This document shows, one piece after another, positions 37,594 to 45,404 of a stretch of 64,000 bases of DNA (the first letter of the stretch is position 1; each line of letters opens with the position of its first letter). The stretch comes from Natronoarchaeum philippinense (lineage in GTDB: Archaea > Halobacteriota > Halobacteria > Halobacteriales > Natronoarchaeaceae): assembly GCF_900215575.1 (NCBI RefSeq), contig NZ_OBEJ01000003.1:372001-436000 (forward strand), written 5' to 3'. The notes beneath the pieces were generated by a model that had not been told where the DNA came from, did no database searches, and saw only the letters and a program-made list of their open reading frames with translations. The position numbers and the translations under genes were made by a program.

Positions 37594-38109
37594 CTACAGC
37601 GATCGCGCGACCAGCTCGCCCCACGTCTCGAACCCGTGCCGTCGGTAGAACGCTCGCGCGCGCTCGTTGCCCGGATCGACATCGAGCACCAGTCGGTCGA
37701 GCGGGAGGTCCTGTCGCTCGGCGGTCTCGACGGCGGCGTCGAGCAGGTCGTCGGCGACGCCGGTGCCGCGGTAGGGTTCGCGGACGTAAATCTCGTTGAG
37801 CACCGCGGCGTCCCAGATCATCGTCAGTTCCTCGGGGAGGACGAAGACGTAGCCAGCGAGGGCGTCGCCGGCCGCCGCGGACGCAGCGGCGTCGCCGTCG
37901 CCCTCCGCGACGTGGATACAGCCCGCGTCGTTCGCCACGCAGTCGCCGACCCACTCGCGGTAGCGCTGCCGGTACTCGCCGTCGAGTTTCGCCTCGTAGG
38001 CCGCCGCCTTGTCGTCGCCGCCGGTGCTCGCGCCGAGTTCGCGCTCGAAGGCTCGCTTGAGCTCCCAGAGCGCGTCGGCGTCGTCGGGGTGTTCATAGCG
38101 CCTGACCAT
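37594..38109 (-). CDS. GNAT-family N-acetyltransferase
   Basis: The 171-residue protein starts MVRRYEHPDDADALWELK and has the acetyl-CoA loop LNEIYVREPYRGTGVADDLL, a variant of the Q/RxxGxG/A motif, and the C-terminal NERARAFYRRHGFETWGE typical of GNATs. The substrate is unknown. The ATG at 38109 is preferred; the in-frame 33-residue extension is low-complexity and overlaps the intergenic region. The gene follows the MATE transporter on the same strand. Confidence 0.85.
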   Translation of the reverse strand: MVRRYEHPDDADALWELKRAFERELGASTGGDDKAAAYEAKLDGEYRQRYREWVGDCVANDAGCIHVAEGDGDAAASAAAGDALAGYVFVLPEELTMIWDAAVLNEIYVREPYRGTGVADDLLDAAVETAERQDLPLDRLVLDVDPGNERARAFYRRHGFETWGELVARSL

Positions 38110-38176
38110 GCCCCCGGTCGGCGACGCGATGACGAAAAGCTCCCGGCTCGACGCCGCCGGCGCCGCGCCGCCGAGT

Positions 38177-39703
38177 TCAGTCGTCGACGAACTCGGTGTC
38201 ATCTTCACGGGGCGATGCCGGGCGACGGCCCGAGTCGCTCGTCGCGTCGGCGGTTTCGGCGTCGCCGCCGGCCGGCTTCCTCCCCGGCCGCTCGCGCTCT
38301 TCGACGACGCCCTCGCGCCACGTTCCCCGTCGGAACCACGCCACCGCGATCACGAAGGAGAGGACGGCGCCGACCGAGAACGCCCACCAGATCCCCTCGA
38401 CGCCGATGCCGAAGCTCACCAGCGCGAGCCCGGTTCCTGGGATCGGCACCGCCCACGAGAACGCCAGCACGAGCGCGACGGGCACTCGGAAGGCCCACCG
38501 CGAGAGGATCGACAGCGCCATGGCGATCTTGGTGTCGCCCGCGCCGCGGAAGCCGCCCTGAATTACCATCACACCGCCGAAGAATGCCCAGAACGGCGCG
38601 ATGACCCGGAGGAACACGACGCCCTCGGCGATCACCGCGGGATCGTCGATGAACACGCCGATCGCCTGTGCTGGGAACGCGAACACGAGCGCGGCGGCGG
38701 CCCCGAGCAGCGCCATCGTCGCCGCGGTGGCGACCCACGTGACTCTTGCGGCCCGGTCGGGCGTCTTCGCGCCGAGGTTCTGGCCGACGCCGGTCGCGGT
38801 GGCCTGCCCGACCGCGCCCGCCACGCTCCACGTGATCGACATCAGCCGGATGCCGATGCCGTAGGCCGCGGTCGGCGTCGTGCCAAAGCGGGCGACGAAC
38901 CCGGCCATCACGACCGACGCGAAACTGCGCGCCCAGCCGTCTAACGTCGCCGGATAGCCGATATCGACCAGTTTCCGGAGGATGCCGACATCGGGCCGCA
39001 GATCGCCCGGCCGGAGTCGGACGCCGAAGCCGCCCCGCAACAGCACGTAGATGCCCGCGACCGTCGCCGCGCCCCGCGAGATGAACGTTGCGACGGCGGC
39101 GCCGAAGGTGCCCCACGCCGGGAACGGCCCCCACCCGAGCACGAAGAACGGATCGATCACGACGTTCAGCCCCGCCGACAGCAGGACGAGCCACATCGCG
39201 GTCTTGGTGTCGCCGGCCCCCTGCAGCGACGCCCGAAACGCGAAAAAGAGGAACGTAAACGGCAACGTGAGGAAGATCACCTCGATGTACGCCAGCGCTT
39301 CGACGAACACGTCGCCGCGCGCACCAAGCAGCGTGAGCAGCGGGCCCCGGAATGCGAGGCCGACGGCCGCGAGCGTGAGCGACACAGCAAGCGTCAGCAA
39401 GATTGTCTGGGCGACGACGCGGTCGGCCTGCCGGTCGTTGCCCCCGCCGACGTGCTGTGAGACCAGCGCGATCGTCGCGGCGGTGATCCCCATCGCCGTC
39501 GAGACGAACATCCACGACAGCGGGAACATCAGCGACACCGCCGCGACGGCGTCGCGGCCCACGCGCCCCACCCAGAACATGTCCGCGACGTTGTAGACCG
39601 TCTGGAGCAGATTCCCCAGCACCAGCGGCCACGCCATCTGGCCGAGCTTGGGCGGGATCGCCCCCGTCGTCATGTCGACGCGTTTGCGGTCGGTCTCTGC
39701 CAC
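38177..39703 (-). CDS. MATE-family multidrug efflux transporter
   Basis: The 508-residue protein has twelve hydrophobic segments in two related halves. MATE marks include LVLGNLLQTVYNVADMFWVGRVG in the first half (about 22-44) and GQATATGVGQNLGAK near the centre. The last 50 residues are an acidic and arginine-rich tail specific to this protein. MATE pumps export drugs or metabolites with sodium or protons. A later start (MTTGAIPPKLGQMAWP) is also possible. Confidence 0.88.
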   Translation of the reverse strand: MAETDRKRVDMTTGAIPPKLGQMAWPLVLGNLLQTVYNVADMFWVGRVGRDAVAAVSLMFPLSWMFVSTAMGITAATIALVSQHVGGGNDRQADRVVAQTILLTLAVSLTLAAVGLAFRGPLLTLLGARGDVFVEALAYIEVIFLTLPFTFLFFAFRASLQGAGDTKTAMWLVLLSAGLNVVIDPFFVLGWGPFPAWGTFGAAVATFISRGAATVAGIYVLLRGGFGVRLRPGDLRPDVGILRKLVDIGYPATLDGWARSFASVVMAGFVARFGTTPTAAYGIGIRLMSITWSVAGAVGQATATGVGQNLGAKTPDRAARVTWVATAATMALLGAAAALVFAFPAQAIGVFIDDPAVIAEGVVFLRVIAPFWAFFGGVMVIQGGFRGAGDTKIAMALSILSRWAFRVPVALVLAFSWAVPIPGTGLALVSFGIGVEGIWWAFSVGAVLSFVIAVAWFRRGTWREGVVEERERPGRKPAGGDAETADATSDSGRRPASPREDDTEFVDD

Positions 39704-39792
39704 GAGTCAGTCCGACTGACGGGGCCACGGCGCTTAAGCGCCGTCCTCGGCGGCGGGATTGCCGGCTCGGGGCGGCCGGCGCGGCGCAGCGA

Positions 39793-40014
39793 TCAGAGGT
39801 GCCGACGGAACGAACAGCGGTTGCACGAAAGCACGCCGCCGCGGGCGCTGACCCAGCCACGTTCACAGACGGTGCACTCCCATCCCCGCGGCGTGGTCGC
39901 GGCCACCTGCCGTTCGAGTCGCCGCAGCCGCTGGTCCATTCGAGTGAGCTGCTCCGCTAACTCTCGGAGCTGTTCGTCGATCTCCTCGGTGCTGGCTGGT
40001 CGAACGGATTTCAT
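39793..40014 (-). CDS. Small coiled-coil / zinc-ribbon protein
   Basis: The 73-residue protein has an N-terminal helix likely to form a coiled coil (EEIDEQLRELAEQLTRMDQR, with more leucine/arginine heptads to about residue 40). A C-terminal zinc ribbon follows with ECTVCERGW and LSCNRCSF, two CxxC pairs. The family is not recognised. It is probably an oligomer that binds nucleic acid or protein. The start MKSVRPAST at 40014 is chosen; an ATG three residues earlier is equally possible. Confidence 0.65.
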   Translation of the reverse strand: MKSVRPASTEEIDEQLRELAEQLTRMDQRLRRLERQVAATTPRGWECTVCERGWVSARGGVLSCNRCSFRRHL

Positions 40015-40209
40015 CGCGGTCACGAGTGCCGGTAGGCGAGCGGACGAGATGAACTAGCCGCTCGGCGTCGGCGTCGAACGGACCGGAGAAAAAACACGAC
40101 CGGCCGGCGACAGCTCTCGCCGCGGCGCTGGCGGCACCGCGTCGAGGCGGTCGAGATCGGCGTCTCCCGTTCCGAACGGCTCAAATATCCCCCGCGAGTA
40201 CAGACGTGC

Positions 40210-42261
40210 GTGTCACGGCAGGTCCAACAGGTCGACACGCTGTTCCTCCACGAGTCGCAGGGGGATTACTACGTCGTCGTCCGACGGGACGACAAGCGGC
40301 TGTTCCGCGCGCGCCTCGACCTCAAGGAGACCTCGGCGGGGCCACGCCCCGGCCGATTCCGGATCAAGGACGGCTCCAGCGAGGAGCCGCGCAACCCCGA
40401 TGAGTTCGTCGACATCGCGCGGATGGCCGACCGCATCCGTATCTCCGAGCAGACCGCCCCCGAGCACCGCGACCGACTCCGCGAGATGCTCGACGGCTAC
40501 CAGCTCTCGGCGAAAGTCGTCCGGACCTGCCGGATCTGCGCCTCGGCGGGGCGATACTCCCCGCTGACCAGCGAGACAGCGATCAAGAAAGACGACGAGC
40601 ACGTCTGTCCCGACTGCGCGAAGAAGGAACTCGAACGCGAACTCTCCTATCAGGGCGGGCTGACGAGCTCGGCCCGGGACCGGCTCGAAGAGCTCCTGCT
40701 GGAGGTCCAAGACTTAGAACGCATCACGAATCTCCTGCAGGGCGAACTCGATCCCGACCTGACGAAGTTCGACGAGATCTCGGCGACGACCGACGAGATC
40801 GACCCGGTCCCGGTCGACTCGCTGAACCTCCACCCCGGCATCCAGAACATGCTCGAAGGCCGGTTCGACACGCTCCTACCGGTCCAGAGCCTCGCGGTCG
40901 AGAACGGCCTTCTGGACGGCGACGACCAACTCGTCGTGAGCGCGACGGCGACGGGCAAGACGCTCGTCGGCGAGATGACCGGGATCGACCGCGTGCTCAA
41001 CGGCAAGGGGACGATGCTGTTTCTCGTCCCCCTCGTCGCGCTGGCCAACCAGAAGCACGAGGACTTCGAAGAGGAGTACGGCGACATGGTCGACGTGTCG
41101 ATCCGCGTCGGCGCGAGCCGCGTCAAGGACAACGGCGAGCGGTTCGACCCCAACGCCGACGTGATCGTCGGCACCTACGAGGGGATCGACCACGCGCTCA
41201 GGACTGGGCGCGATCTCGGCGACATCGGGACGGTCGTCATCGACGAGGTCCACACGCTCAAAGAGGACGAGCGGGGCCACCGCCTCGACGGGCTGATCTC
41301 GCGGCTCAAACACTACACCGAGCAGCGCGAGCAACGGCGCCAAGACTACCACGGCGCCCAGTACATCTACCTCTCGGCGACGGTCGGGAACCCCCACGAA
41401 CTCGCCCAAGGGCTGCGAGCCAACCTCGTCGAGTTCGAGGAGCGCCCGGTGCCGATCGAGCGCCACGTCACCTTCGCCGACCAGCAAGAGAAGACCCGAC
41501 TGGAGAACAAACTCGTCCGGCGGGAGTTCGACAGCAAGTCCTCGAAGGGGTATCGCGGCCAGACGATCATCTTCACTAACTCGCGGCGGCGCTGTCACGA
41601 GATCAGCCGCAAACTGGAGTACGAGTCGGCGCCGTACCACGCCGGACTCGACTACGGCCAGCGAAAGTCCGTCGAGCGAAAGTTCGGCAATCAGGATCTC
41701 GCGGCGGTCGTCACGACGGCCGCACTGGCTGCGGGGGTCGACTTCCCGGCCTCGCAGGTGATCTTCGACACGCTCGCTATGGGCATCGAGTGGCTCTCGG
41801 TCCAAGAGTTCCACCAGATGCTCGGGCGGGCGGGGCGTCCCGACTACCACGACAAAGGGACGGTGTACGTGCTCGTCGAACCCGACACATCCTATCACTC
41901 CAGCATGGAGATGTCCGAGGACGAGGTGGCGTTCAAGCTCCTCAAAGGCGAGATGGAAGACGTGCAAACGGTGTACGACGAGCGCGCCGCCGTCGAGGAG
42001 ACGCTGGCCAACGTCACCGTCGCCGGTAAGGGCGCAAAGCGGCTCAACGACCGGATGCTCGGCGACGTTCCGACTAAGCACGCGCTGGGCAAACTGTTGG
42101 AGTACGAGTTTATCGACGGCTTCGAGCCCACCGACCTCGGGCGGGCCGTCACAACCCACTTCCTCTCGCCGGGCGACGCGTTCACGATGATCGACGGCAT
42201 CCGGAAGGACAAACACCCCTACGACATCGTCGCCGACATCGAACTGAAAGACGAGTTCTGA
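40210..42261 (+). CDS. DEAD/DEAH-box helicase with N-terminal zinc-finger (DUF5814-type) region
   Basis: The 683-residue protein has an N-terminal domain (about 1-200) with a CxxC pair (TCRICAS) and a second one (CPDCAKK) about 30 residues later, then a Ski2-like helicase core: Walker A SATATGKTLVGEM, DEVH box, LSATVG, and motif VI region QMLGRAGRPDYHDKG. The end (VADIELKDEF) lacks a Sec63-like extension. The N-terminal region is what I recall as DUF5814, seen in haloarchaea. The start is a GTG at 40210. It is likely a DNA or RNA helicase in repair or RNA turnover. Confidence 0.85.
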   Translation: MSRQVQQVDTLFLHESQGDYYVVVRRDDKRLFRARLDLKETSAGPRPGRFRIKDGSSEEPRNPDEFVDIARMADRIRISEQTAPEHRDRLREMLDGYQLSAKVVRTCRICASAGRYSPLTSETAIKKDDEHVCPDCAKKELERELSYQGGLTSSARDRLEELLLEVQDLERITNLLQGELDPDLTKFDEISATTDEIDPVPVDSLNLHPGIQNMLEGRFDTLLPVQSLAVENGLLDGDDQLVVSATATGKTLVGEMTGIDRVLNGKGTMLFLVPLVALANQKHEDFEEEYGDMVDVSIRVGASRVKDNGERFDPNADVIVGTYEGIDHALRTGRDLGDIGTVVIDEVHTLKEDERGHRLDGLISRLKHYTEQREQRRQDYHGAQYIYLSATVGNPHELAQGLRANLVEFEERPVPIERHVTFADQQEKTRLENKLVRREFDSKSSKGYRGQTIIFTNSRRRCHEISRKLEYESAPYHAGLDYGQRKSVERKFGNQDLAAVVTTAALAAGVDFPASQVIFDTLAMGIEWLSVQEFHQMLGRAGRPDYHDKGTVYVLVEPDTSYHSSMEMSEDEVAFKLLKGEMEDVQTVYDERAAVEETLANVTVAGKGAKRLNDRMLGDVPTKHALGKLLEYEFIDGFEPTDLGRAVTTHFLSPGDAFTMIDGIRKDKHPYDIVADIELKDEF

Positions 42262-42268
42262 CGCTCTC

Positions 42269-42829
42269 CTACAACAGCCCGTCTTCCCGCGCCAGCAAAA
42301 TCGCGTTCAGCGTCGCGTCGTTCGTCGGATTCTCGCGGGCGACCGACAGGGCGTCTTCGACCGGGACGGACCGGACTTCCAGAAATTCGTTGTCGTCGAG
42401 GTCGGGCTCGACGGGCTCTAACCCCTCTGCGAAGACGATGCCACGGTCGTGACGCAACACGCCGGTGGCGACCTTGTACTCTTGGAGCAGCGAGACGCCG
42501 GCGGGGTCGAACCCGGTCTCCTCGCGGAGTTCCCGAGCGCCGGCAGTCGTGTAGGACTCGCCGTCCTCGACGATGCCGGCCGGAAGTTCCAGTTGAGACT
42601 CGCGGATCGTCGGCCGGTACTGCTCGACGAAGACGACCTCCTCGCCGGTCGAGGCGACGATGACGACCGCCGGCGGAAGCTCCGCCCAGTAATAGTCTTT
42701 CTCGGTGCCGTCTGGCTGTTCGACGCGGTCGTACCCGCCCGTGTACCAGCCCGTCTCGTACTCGGTCGCCGAGTCGACGATCGGCCACTCGTGGTCCGAC
42801 GCCGCAGGACCGGCTTCGTTGTCGGTCAT
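42269..42829 (-). CDS. NUDIX hydrolase (ADP-ribose pyrophosphatase type)
   Basis: The 186-residue protein has the Nudix box GIVEDGESYTTAGARELREE followed by TGFDPAGV, a good match to GX5EX7REUXEEXGU. The preceding EEVVFVEQYRPTIRESQLELPAG resembles ADP-ribose pyrophosphatases. It hydrolyses nucleoside diphosphate-X compounds in a metal-dependent way. Its stop faces the helicase stop. It is the last of a set of minus-strand small genes that begins at 44154. Confidence 0.88.
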   Translation of the reverse strand: MTDNEAGPAASDHEWPIVDSATEYETGWYTGGYDRVEQPDGTEKDYYWAELPPAVVIVASTGEEVVFVEQYRPTIRESQLELPAGIVEDGESYTTAGARELREETGFDPAGVSLLQEYKVATGVLRHDRGIVFAEGLEPVEPDLDDNEFLEVRSVPVEDALSVARENPTNDATLNAILLAREDGLL

Positions 42830-42872
42830 CTACTCGGATCCTCGCAGGCGATCGACTCGGGCCTGTCGGTTC

Positions 42873-42933
42873 GACGCCGAGCGTCGGTGTCGGACTGCGT
42901 CTCAGTTTGGGATCGGATCGACGCCGAGCGTCG
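42873..42933. repeat. Two copies of a short palindrome between same-strand genes
   Basis: CGACGCCGAGCGTCG (6-base arms, 3-base loop) occurs at about 42872-42886 and again at 42919-42933 in the 129-base gap between the NUDIX start and the next gene's stop. The core GAGCGTCGGCGTC is found again after thrS near 47414. The repeats may be terminators or dispersed small palindromes. Confidence 0.4.
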
Positions 42934-42958
42934 GCGTCCGAACGCACCGGCGACTGGG

Positions 42959-43237
42959 CTACTCCTCGCGCTCCCGAACGGTGAACTGCTCGAACCCGCC
43001 GAAGGCCAACCCGAGCGCGCCCATCCACCAATTCCAGCGCTCGCTCGGGGTACCCCGTGGGGCGTCGGACAGATTGTCGACGACGACCTCGACGGTGAGT
43101 TCGTGGTCGGCGGTCTCGGCGAACCGCCCCGAATCGGCGAGGTCGCGGGCCTGTCGGACCACTACCCGACGCTCGGCGGCGGTGCCGCCGAAGGCGGTTT
43201 CGAGGCGCGCGTCGAGGCGGTCGTCGTCGAGACTCAT
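42959..43237 (-). CDS. Small haloarchaeal protein of unknown function
   Basis: The 92-residue protein begins MSLDDDRLDARLETAFGGTAAERRVVVRQARDLAD (helical, charged) and has one hydrophobic stretch, WWMGALGLAFGGF, near residue 75 that could be a short membrane or amphipathic segment. No family is recognised. It is 16 bases after the next gene's stop on the same strand, so probably co-transcribed with the DUF5809- and DUF5810-like genes. Confidence 0.6.
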   Translation of the reverse strand: MSLDDDRLDARLETAFGGTAAERRVVVRQARDLADSGRFAETADHELTVEVVVDNLSDAPRGTPSERWNWWMGALGLAFGGFEQFTVREREE

Positions 43238-43253
43238 TAGTTACTCGTCGGCG

Positions 43254-43670
43254 TCACTCCGCGATGATCTCCCGGTAGATGCGGCCGTAGGCCTGCCGGC
43301 GCAGCGTTCCGACGGCCGCGGTCTCCTCGTCTTGGAACGTCGCGGCGACGGCCTCGTCGTCGGGGCCGGCGTGCCAGACGACGTTGTCGACGTTTTCGCT
43401 CCCCAGTACCGTCACCTCGCCGTCGTAGGATTCGTCCCACTCCTCGAACTCCTCGCTCGTGCCGATTCGTACTTTCAGCAGCGAGGCGAACATGGCGTCC
43501 CGCGCGGTCTCGACCACGTCGGCGTCGACGCGCTCGTCGTACTCCTCGGCGCCGAGCTCCATCGCCTTCGCTACTTCCTTGACCAGCACCTGCGCGCCCG
43601 GCCCGACGGACTCGTAGGCCTCGTGTACGTCGGCCGCGCTCTCGGGTGCGAGAAAGCCGTCTGCGTGCAT
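43254..43670 (-). CDS. Haloarchaeal conserved protein (DUF5809-type)
   Basis: The 138-residue protein begins MHADGFLAPESAADVHEAYESVGP and ends RQAYGRIYREIIAE. It is acidic and soluble with no cysteine motif. I recall this pattern as DUF5809, a haloarchaea-only family of unknown function. It lies 25 bases after the DUF5810-like gene on the same strand; the two are neighbours in other haloarchaea as far as I remember. Confidence 0.7.
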   Translation of the reverse strand: MHADGFLAPESAADVHEAYESVGPGAQVLVKEVAKAMELGAEEYDERVDADVVETARDAMFASLLKVRIGTSEEFEEWDESYDGEVTVLGSENVDNVVWHAGPDDEAVAATFQDEETAAVGTLRRQAYGRIYREIIAE

Positions 43671-43695
43671 ACGCGATTACTCGCGCGCCGGACAG

Positions 43696-44154
43696 TTACC
43701 CGTTGTCGTTCGCGTCGTCGGCTTCGGCGTCGCCCTCGTCGGCGTCCGCCGTCTCTCCGTCGTCGGCCAGCATCTGCTCGGTCATCTCCCGGGCCTCGGC
43801 CATCACCTCTTGGGCCTCGCCGGTGAGGTTCCCCCGCCCCGCGCCGCCGGATTGGCGGGCGAGTTCCTGCTCGAACGGCGTTTCATCGGGCGCGGCGGCG
43901 CCGTGTTGGTGGTCGCCGTGATCGTGCTGGTTGTCGGACGTGTCGTCGAAAATCTGTGGAAACTCCGTTTCGGGGACGGCGTCGACGACTTCCGGGGCGA
44001 GGTCGTCGGGGTTGGACTCCTCCCAGCCCGGCGCGTGCTCGTCGAGCCACGCCTCGTGGTCCTCGCGCCCGAGCATCGCGGTGAACGCGAGGTGGTTCGC
44101 CAAGTGCTCCCCGTCGGCTTGCGGCGCCTCGCAGACCGGACAGGCGTATCCCAT
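43696..44154 (-). CDS. Haloarchaeal zinc-finger protein (DUF5810-type)
   Basis: The 152-residue protein begins MGYACPVCEAPQADGEHLANHLAFTAM, where CxxC and two histidines make a C2H2-like zinc site. A histidine-rich stretch (DNQHDHGDHQHG, about residues 74-85) and a very acidic tail (ADEGDAEADDANDNG) follow. I recall the family as DUF5810. It is the first gene of the minus-strand set down to the NUDIX gene. The function is unknown. Confidence 0.7.
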   Translation of the reverse strand: MGYACPVCEAPQADGEHLANHLAFTAMLGREDHEAWLDEHAPGWEESNPDDLAPEVVDAVPETEFPQIFDDTSDNQHDHGDHQHGAAAPDETPFEQELARQSGGAGRGNLTGEAQEVMAEAREMTEQMLADDGETADADEGDAEADDANDNG

Positions 44155-44564
44155 ATCCGGTGGGTGGGTTCGCGGCGTGAAAAGGGTTCAGACTGGACGT
44201 GTACTCGCTGGACCGGTGGCCTCGACCGCGGATTCTCTGTGATACAGTGTATCCGCAGCGGCCGGGCGCGGCGTTCATGCCGCGCCCACGGGGAAGGGCA
44301 GGCCTGCGGTCGCGGTCCCTTGGAGGACTGAAAGGGCGAGGGCCGGTGTCCGGTTTTCACGCGGCTCTATCCGAGTGTAGCGAGGATATCCGCGTGAAAA
44401 CCGGACAGCGGGCCGAGGGCTTTCGGAATGTTCTGGATACACCCGGTAGCTAAAACTGCTAAAAGTAGTCCGAAGGCGTTCACAGCCATTTCGCCCGAAA
44501 TCCACCTCCAATTCTCTGAATCCGTTCCACGTCGCTTATACTCCCCCCACGACGAGAGTCTCGC
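44155..44564. other. Intergenic region with a long palindromic element and pyrE promoter
   Basis: This 410-base gap has no convincing ORF. The core is a perfect 17-base inverted repeat GTCCGGTTTTCACGCGG (44348-44364) with CCGCGTGAAAACCGGAC (44390-44406). The loop carries TATCC/GGATA (44369-44373, 44384-44388). Outside the core, GGCC/GGCC and CTGAAAG/CTTTCGG extend the hairpin to about 44328-44427. Two GCTAAAA copies follow (44449-44464). TTATAC at 44536-44541 lies 27 bases before the pyrE ATG and is the likely leaderless promoter. Confidence 0.6.
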
Positions 44565-45089
44565 ATGGCAAACGACGAGCTCATCGCGGCCCTGCGAGAC
44601 GCCGACGCCGTCCAGTACGGAGAGTTCGAGCTCTCCCACGGCGGCACCAGCGAGTACTACGTGGACAAGTACCTCTTCGAGACCGACCCCCACTGTCTCG
44701 GCCTGATCGCCGAGGCGTTCGCCGAGCGCCTCGACGACGACAAGCTGGCGGGCGTCGCGCTCGGCGCCGTCCCGCTGGTCGCGGTCACCAGCGTCGAGAC
44801 GGAACTGCCCTACGTCATCGCGCGCAAGCAAAAGAAGGAGTACGGCACCGCGAACCTGATCGAGGGCGAACTCGAAGAGGGCGAGGAGGTCGTCGTCCTC
44901 GAAGACATCGCCACCACCGGCCAGAGCGCCGTCGACGCCGTCGAGGCGCTGCGCGAGGCCGGCGCGGAGGTCAATCGCGCGCTCGTCGTCGTCGACCGAC
45001 AGGAGGGCGGCGCGGAGAACCTCGCCGAGGTCGACGTGGAACTGGAGTCGCTGGTCACCGCCGAGGACCTGCTCGCGGACGACCAGTAA
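44565..45089 (+). CDS. pyrE: Orotate phosphoribosyltransferase
   Basis: The 174-residue protein has the PRPP loop [19 protein letters not shown] and the flexible-loop lysines of [16 protein letters not shown], both typical of OPRTase. The N-terminus reads [22 protein letters not shown], with the substrate motif seen in archaeal PyrE. It makes OMP from orotate and PRPP in pyrimidine synthesis. The ATG lies 27 bases after a TATA box, so the mRNA should be leaderless. No other pyr gene is adjacent. Confidence 0.92.
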   Translation: MANDELIAALRDADAVQYGEFELSHGGTSEYYVDKYLFETDPHCLGLIAEAFAERLDDDKLAGVALGAVPLVAVTSVETELPYVIARKQKKEYGTANLIEGELEEGEEVVVLEDIATTGQSAVDAVEALREAGAEVNRALVVVDRQEGGAENLAEVDVELESLVTAEDLLADDQ

Positions 45090-45118
45090 ACGACCCATAC
45101 CTACCGAGTAGCGGCCGG

Positions 45119-45125
45119 ATTACTA
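45119..45125 (+). promoter_or_regulatory. TATA-like element before the tRNA-like gene
   Basis: ATTACTA lies 29-35 bases upstream of the first base of the tRNA-Gly-like gene, the spacing of haloarchaeal tRNA promoters. The match is weak. Confidence 0.3.
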
Positions 45126-45153
45126 CACGCCACGTCGCCGTAGCTCGGTTTGC

Positions 45154-45225
45154 GCGATGGTGGTGTAGCAGCGAACACACGGTCCCTCCAGGACCGGAAC
45201 GCAGGTGCGAGTCCTGCCCATCGCA
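45154..45225 (+). tRNA. tRNA-Gly(UCC)-like gene with altered invariant loop bases
   Basis: All four arms pair perfectly: acceptor GCGATGG/CCATCGC with discriminator A, D arm GTGT/ACAC, anticodon arm CGGTC/GACCG, T arm GCAGG/CCTGC. The 5' part GCGATGGTGGTGTAG matches haloarchaeal tRNA-Gly. The anticodon would be UCC. However, the D loop AGCAGCGA lacks the GG pair, position 33 is C instead of U (loop CCTCCAG), and the T loop TGCGAGT has G at position 55. U8, A14, G15-C48, C56 and A58 are kept. It may be a normal but divergent tRNA, a tRNA with a special role, or a decaying copy with intact stems. Confidence 0.6.
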
Positions 45226-45404
45226 TCGCTCTCCCGCGGACCGTGCCGGGTACCGGTTCGCAACGCTTTTGCTGTCGCCTCCAGTACGGGCAGGTACAGA
45301 TGGCAGGTGTCTGCTTTACATCGGGTGCTGCCCCTTCCTACTCCCGTGTGTAGACGCCTGCCCGTTTTCCCGCTGGCAACCCCTGGCCAGCCGGAGGTAT
45401 ATCA
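45226..45404 (+). promoter_or_regulatory. Structured leader of thrS with terminator-like hairpin and SD
   Basis: CGGGCAGG (45287-45294) pairs perfectly with CCTGCCCG (45357-45364), which is followed at once by TTTT. Inside are GTCT/AGAC (45309-45312, 45352-45355) and CGGG/CCCG (45322-45325, 45343-45346). A second hairpin GCTGGC/GCCAGC (45372-45377, 45386-45391) ends one base before GGAGGT (45393-45398), the ribosome binding site seven bases before the thrS ATG. This looks like an attenuator-type leader, an unusual design for a haloarchaeon where leaderless mRNAs prevail. Confidence 0.5.

Noticed and set aside
40876-42216. Minus-strand ORF (446 codons) opposite the DUF5814-type helicase
   Set aside because: Shadow of a gene with full helicase motifs.
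44155-44564. RNase P RNA, SRP RNA or 5S rRNA
   Set aside because: Length and sequence do not match the haloarchaeal forms I know; the stem is one long hairpin.
45154-45225. tRNA-mimic leader controlling thrS
   Set aside because: The anticodon is UCC (Gly), not a threonine anticodon, so simple mimicry of tRNA-Thr is unlikely.
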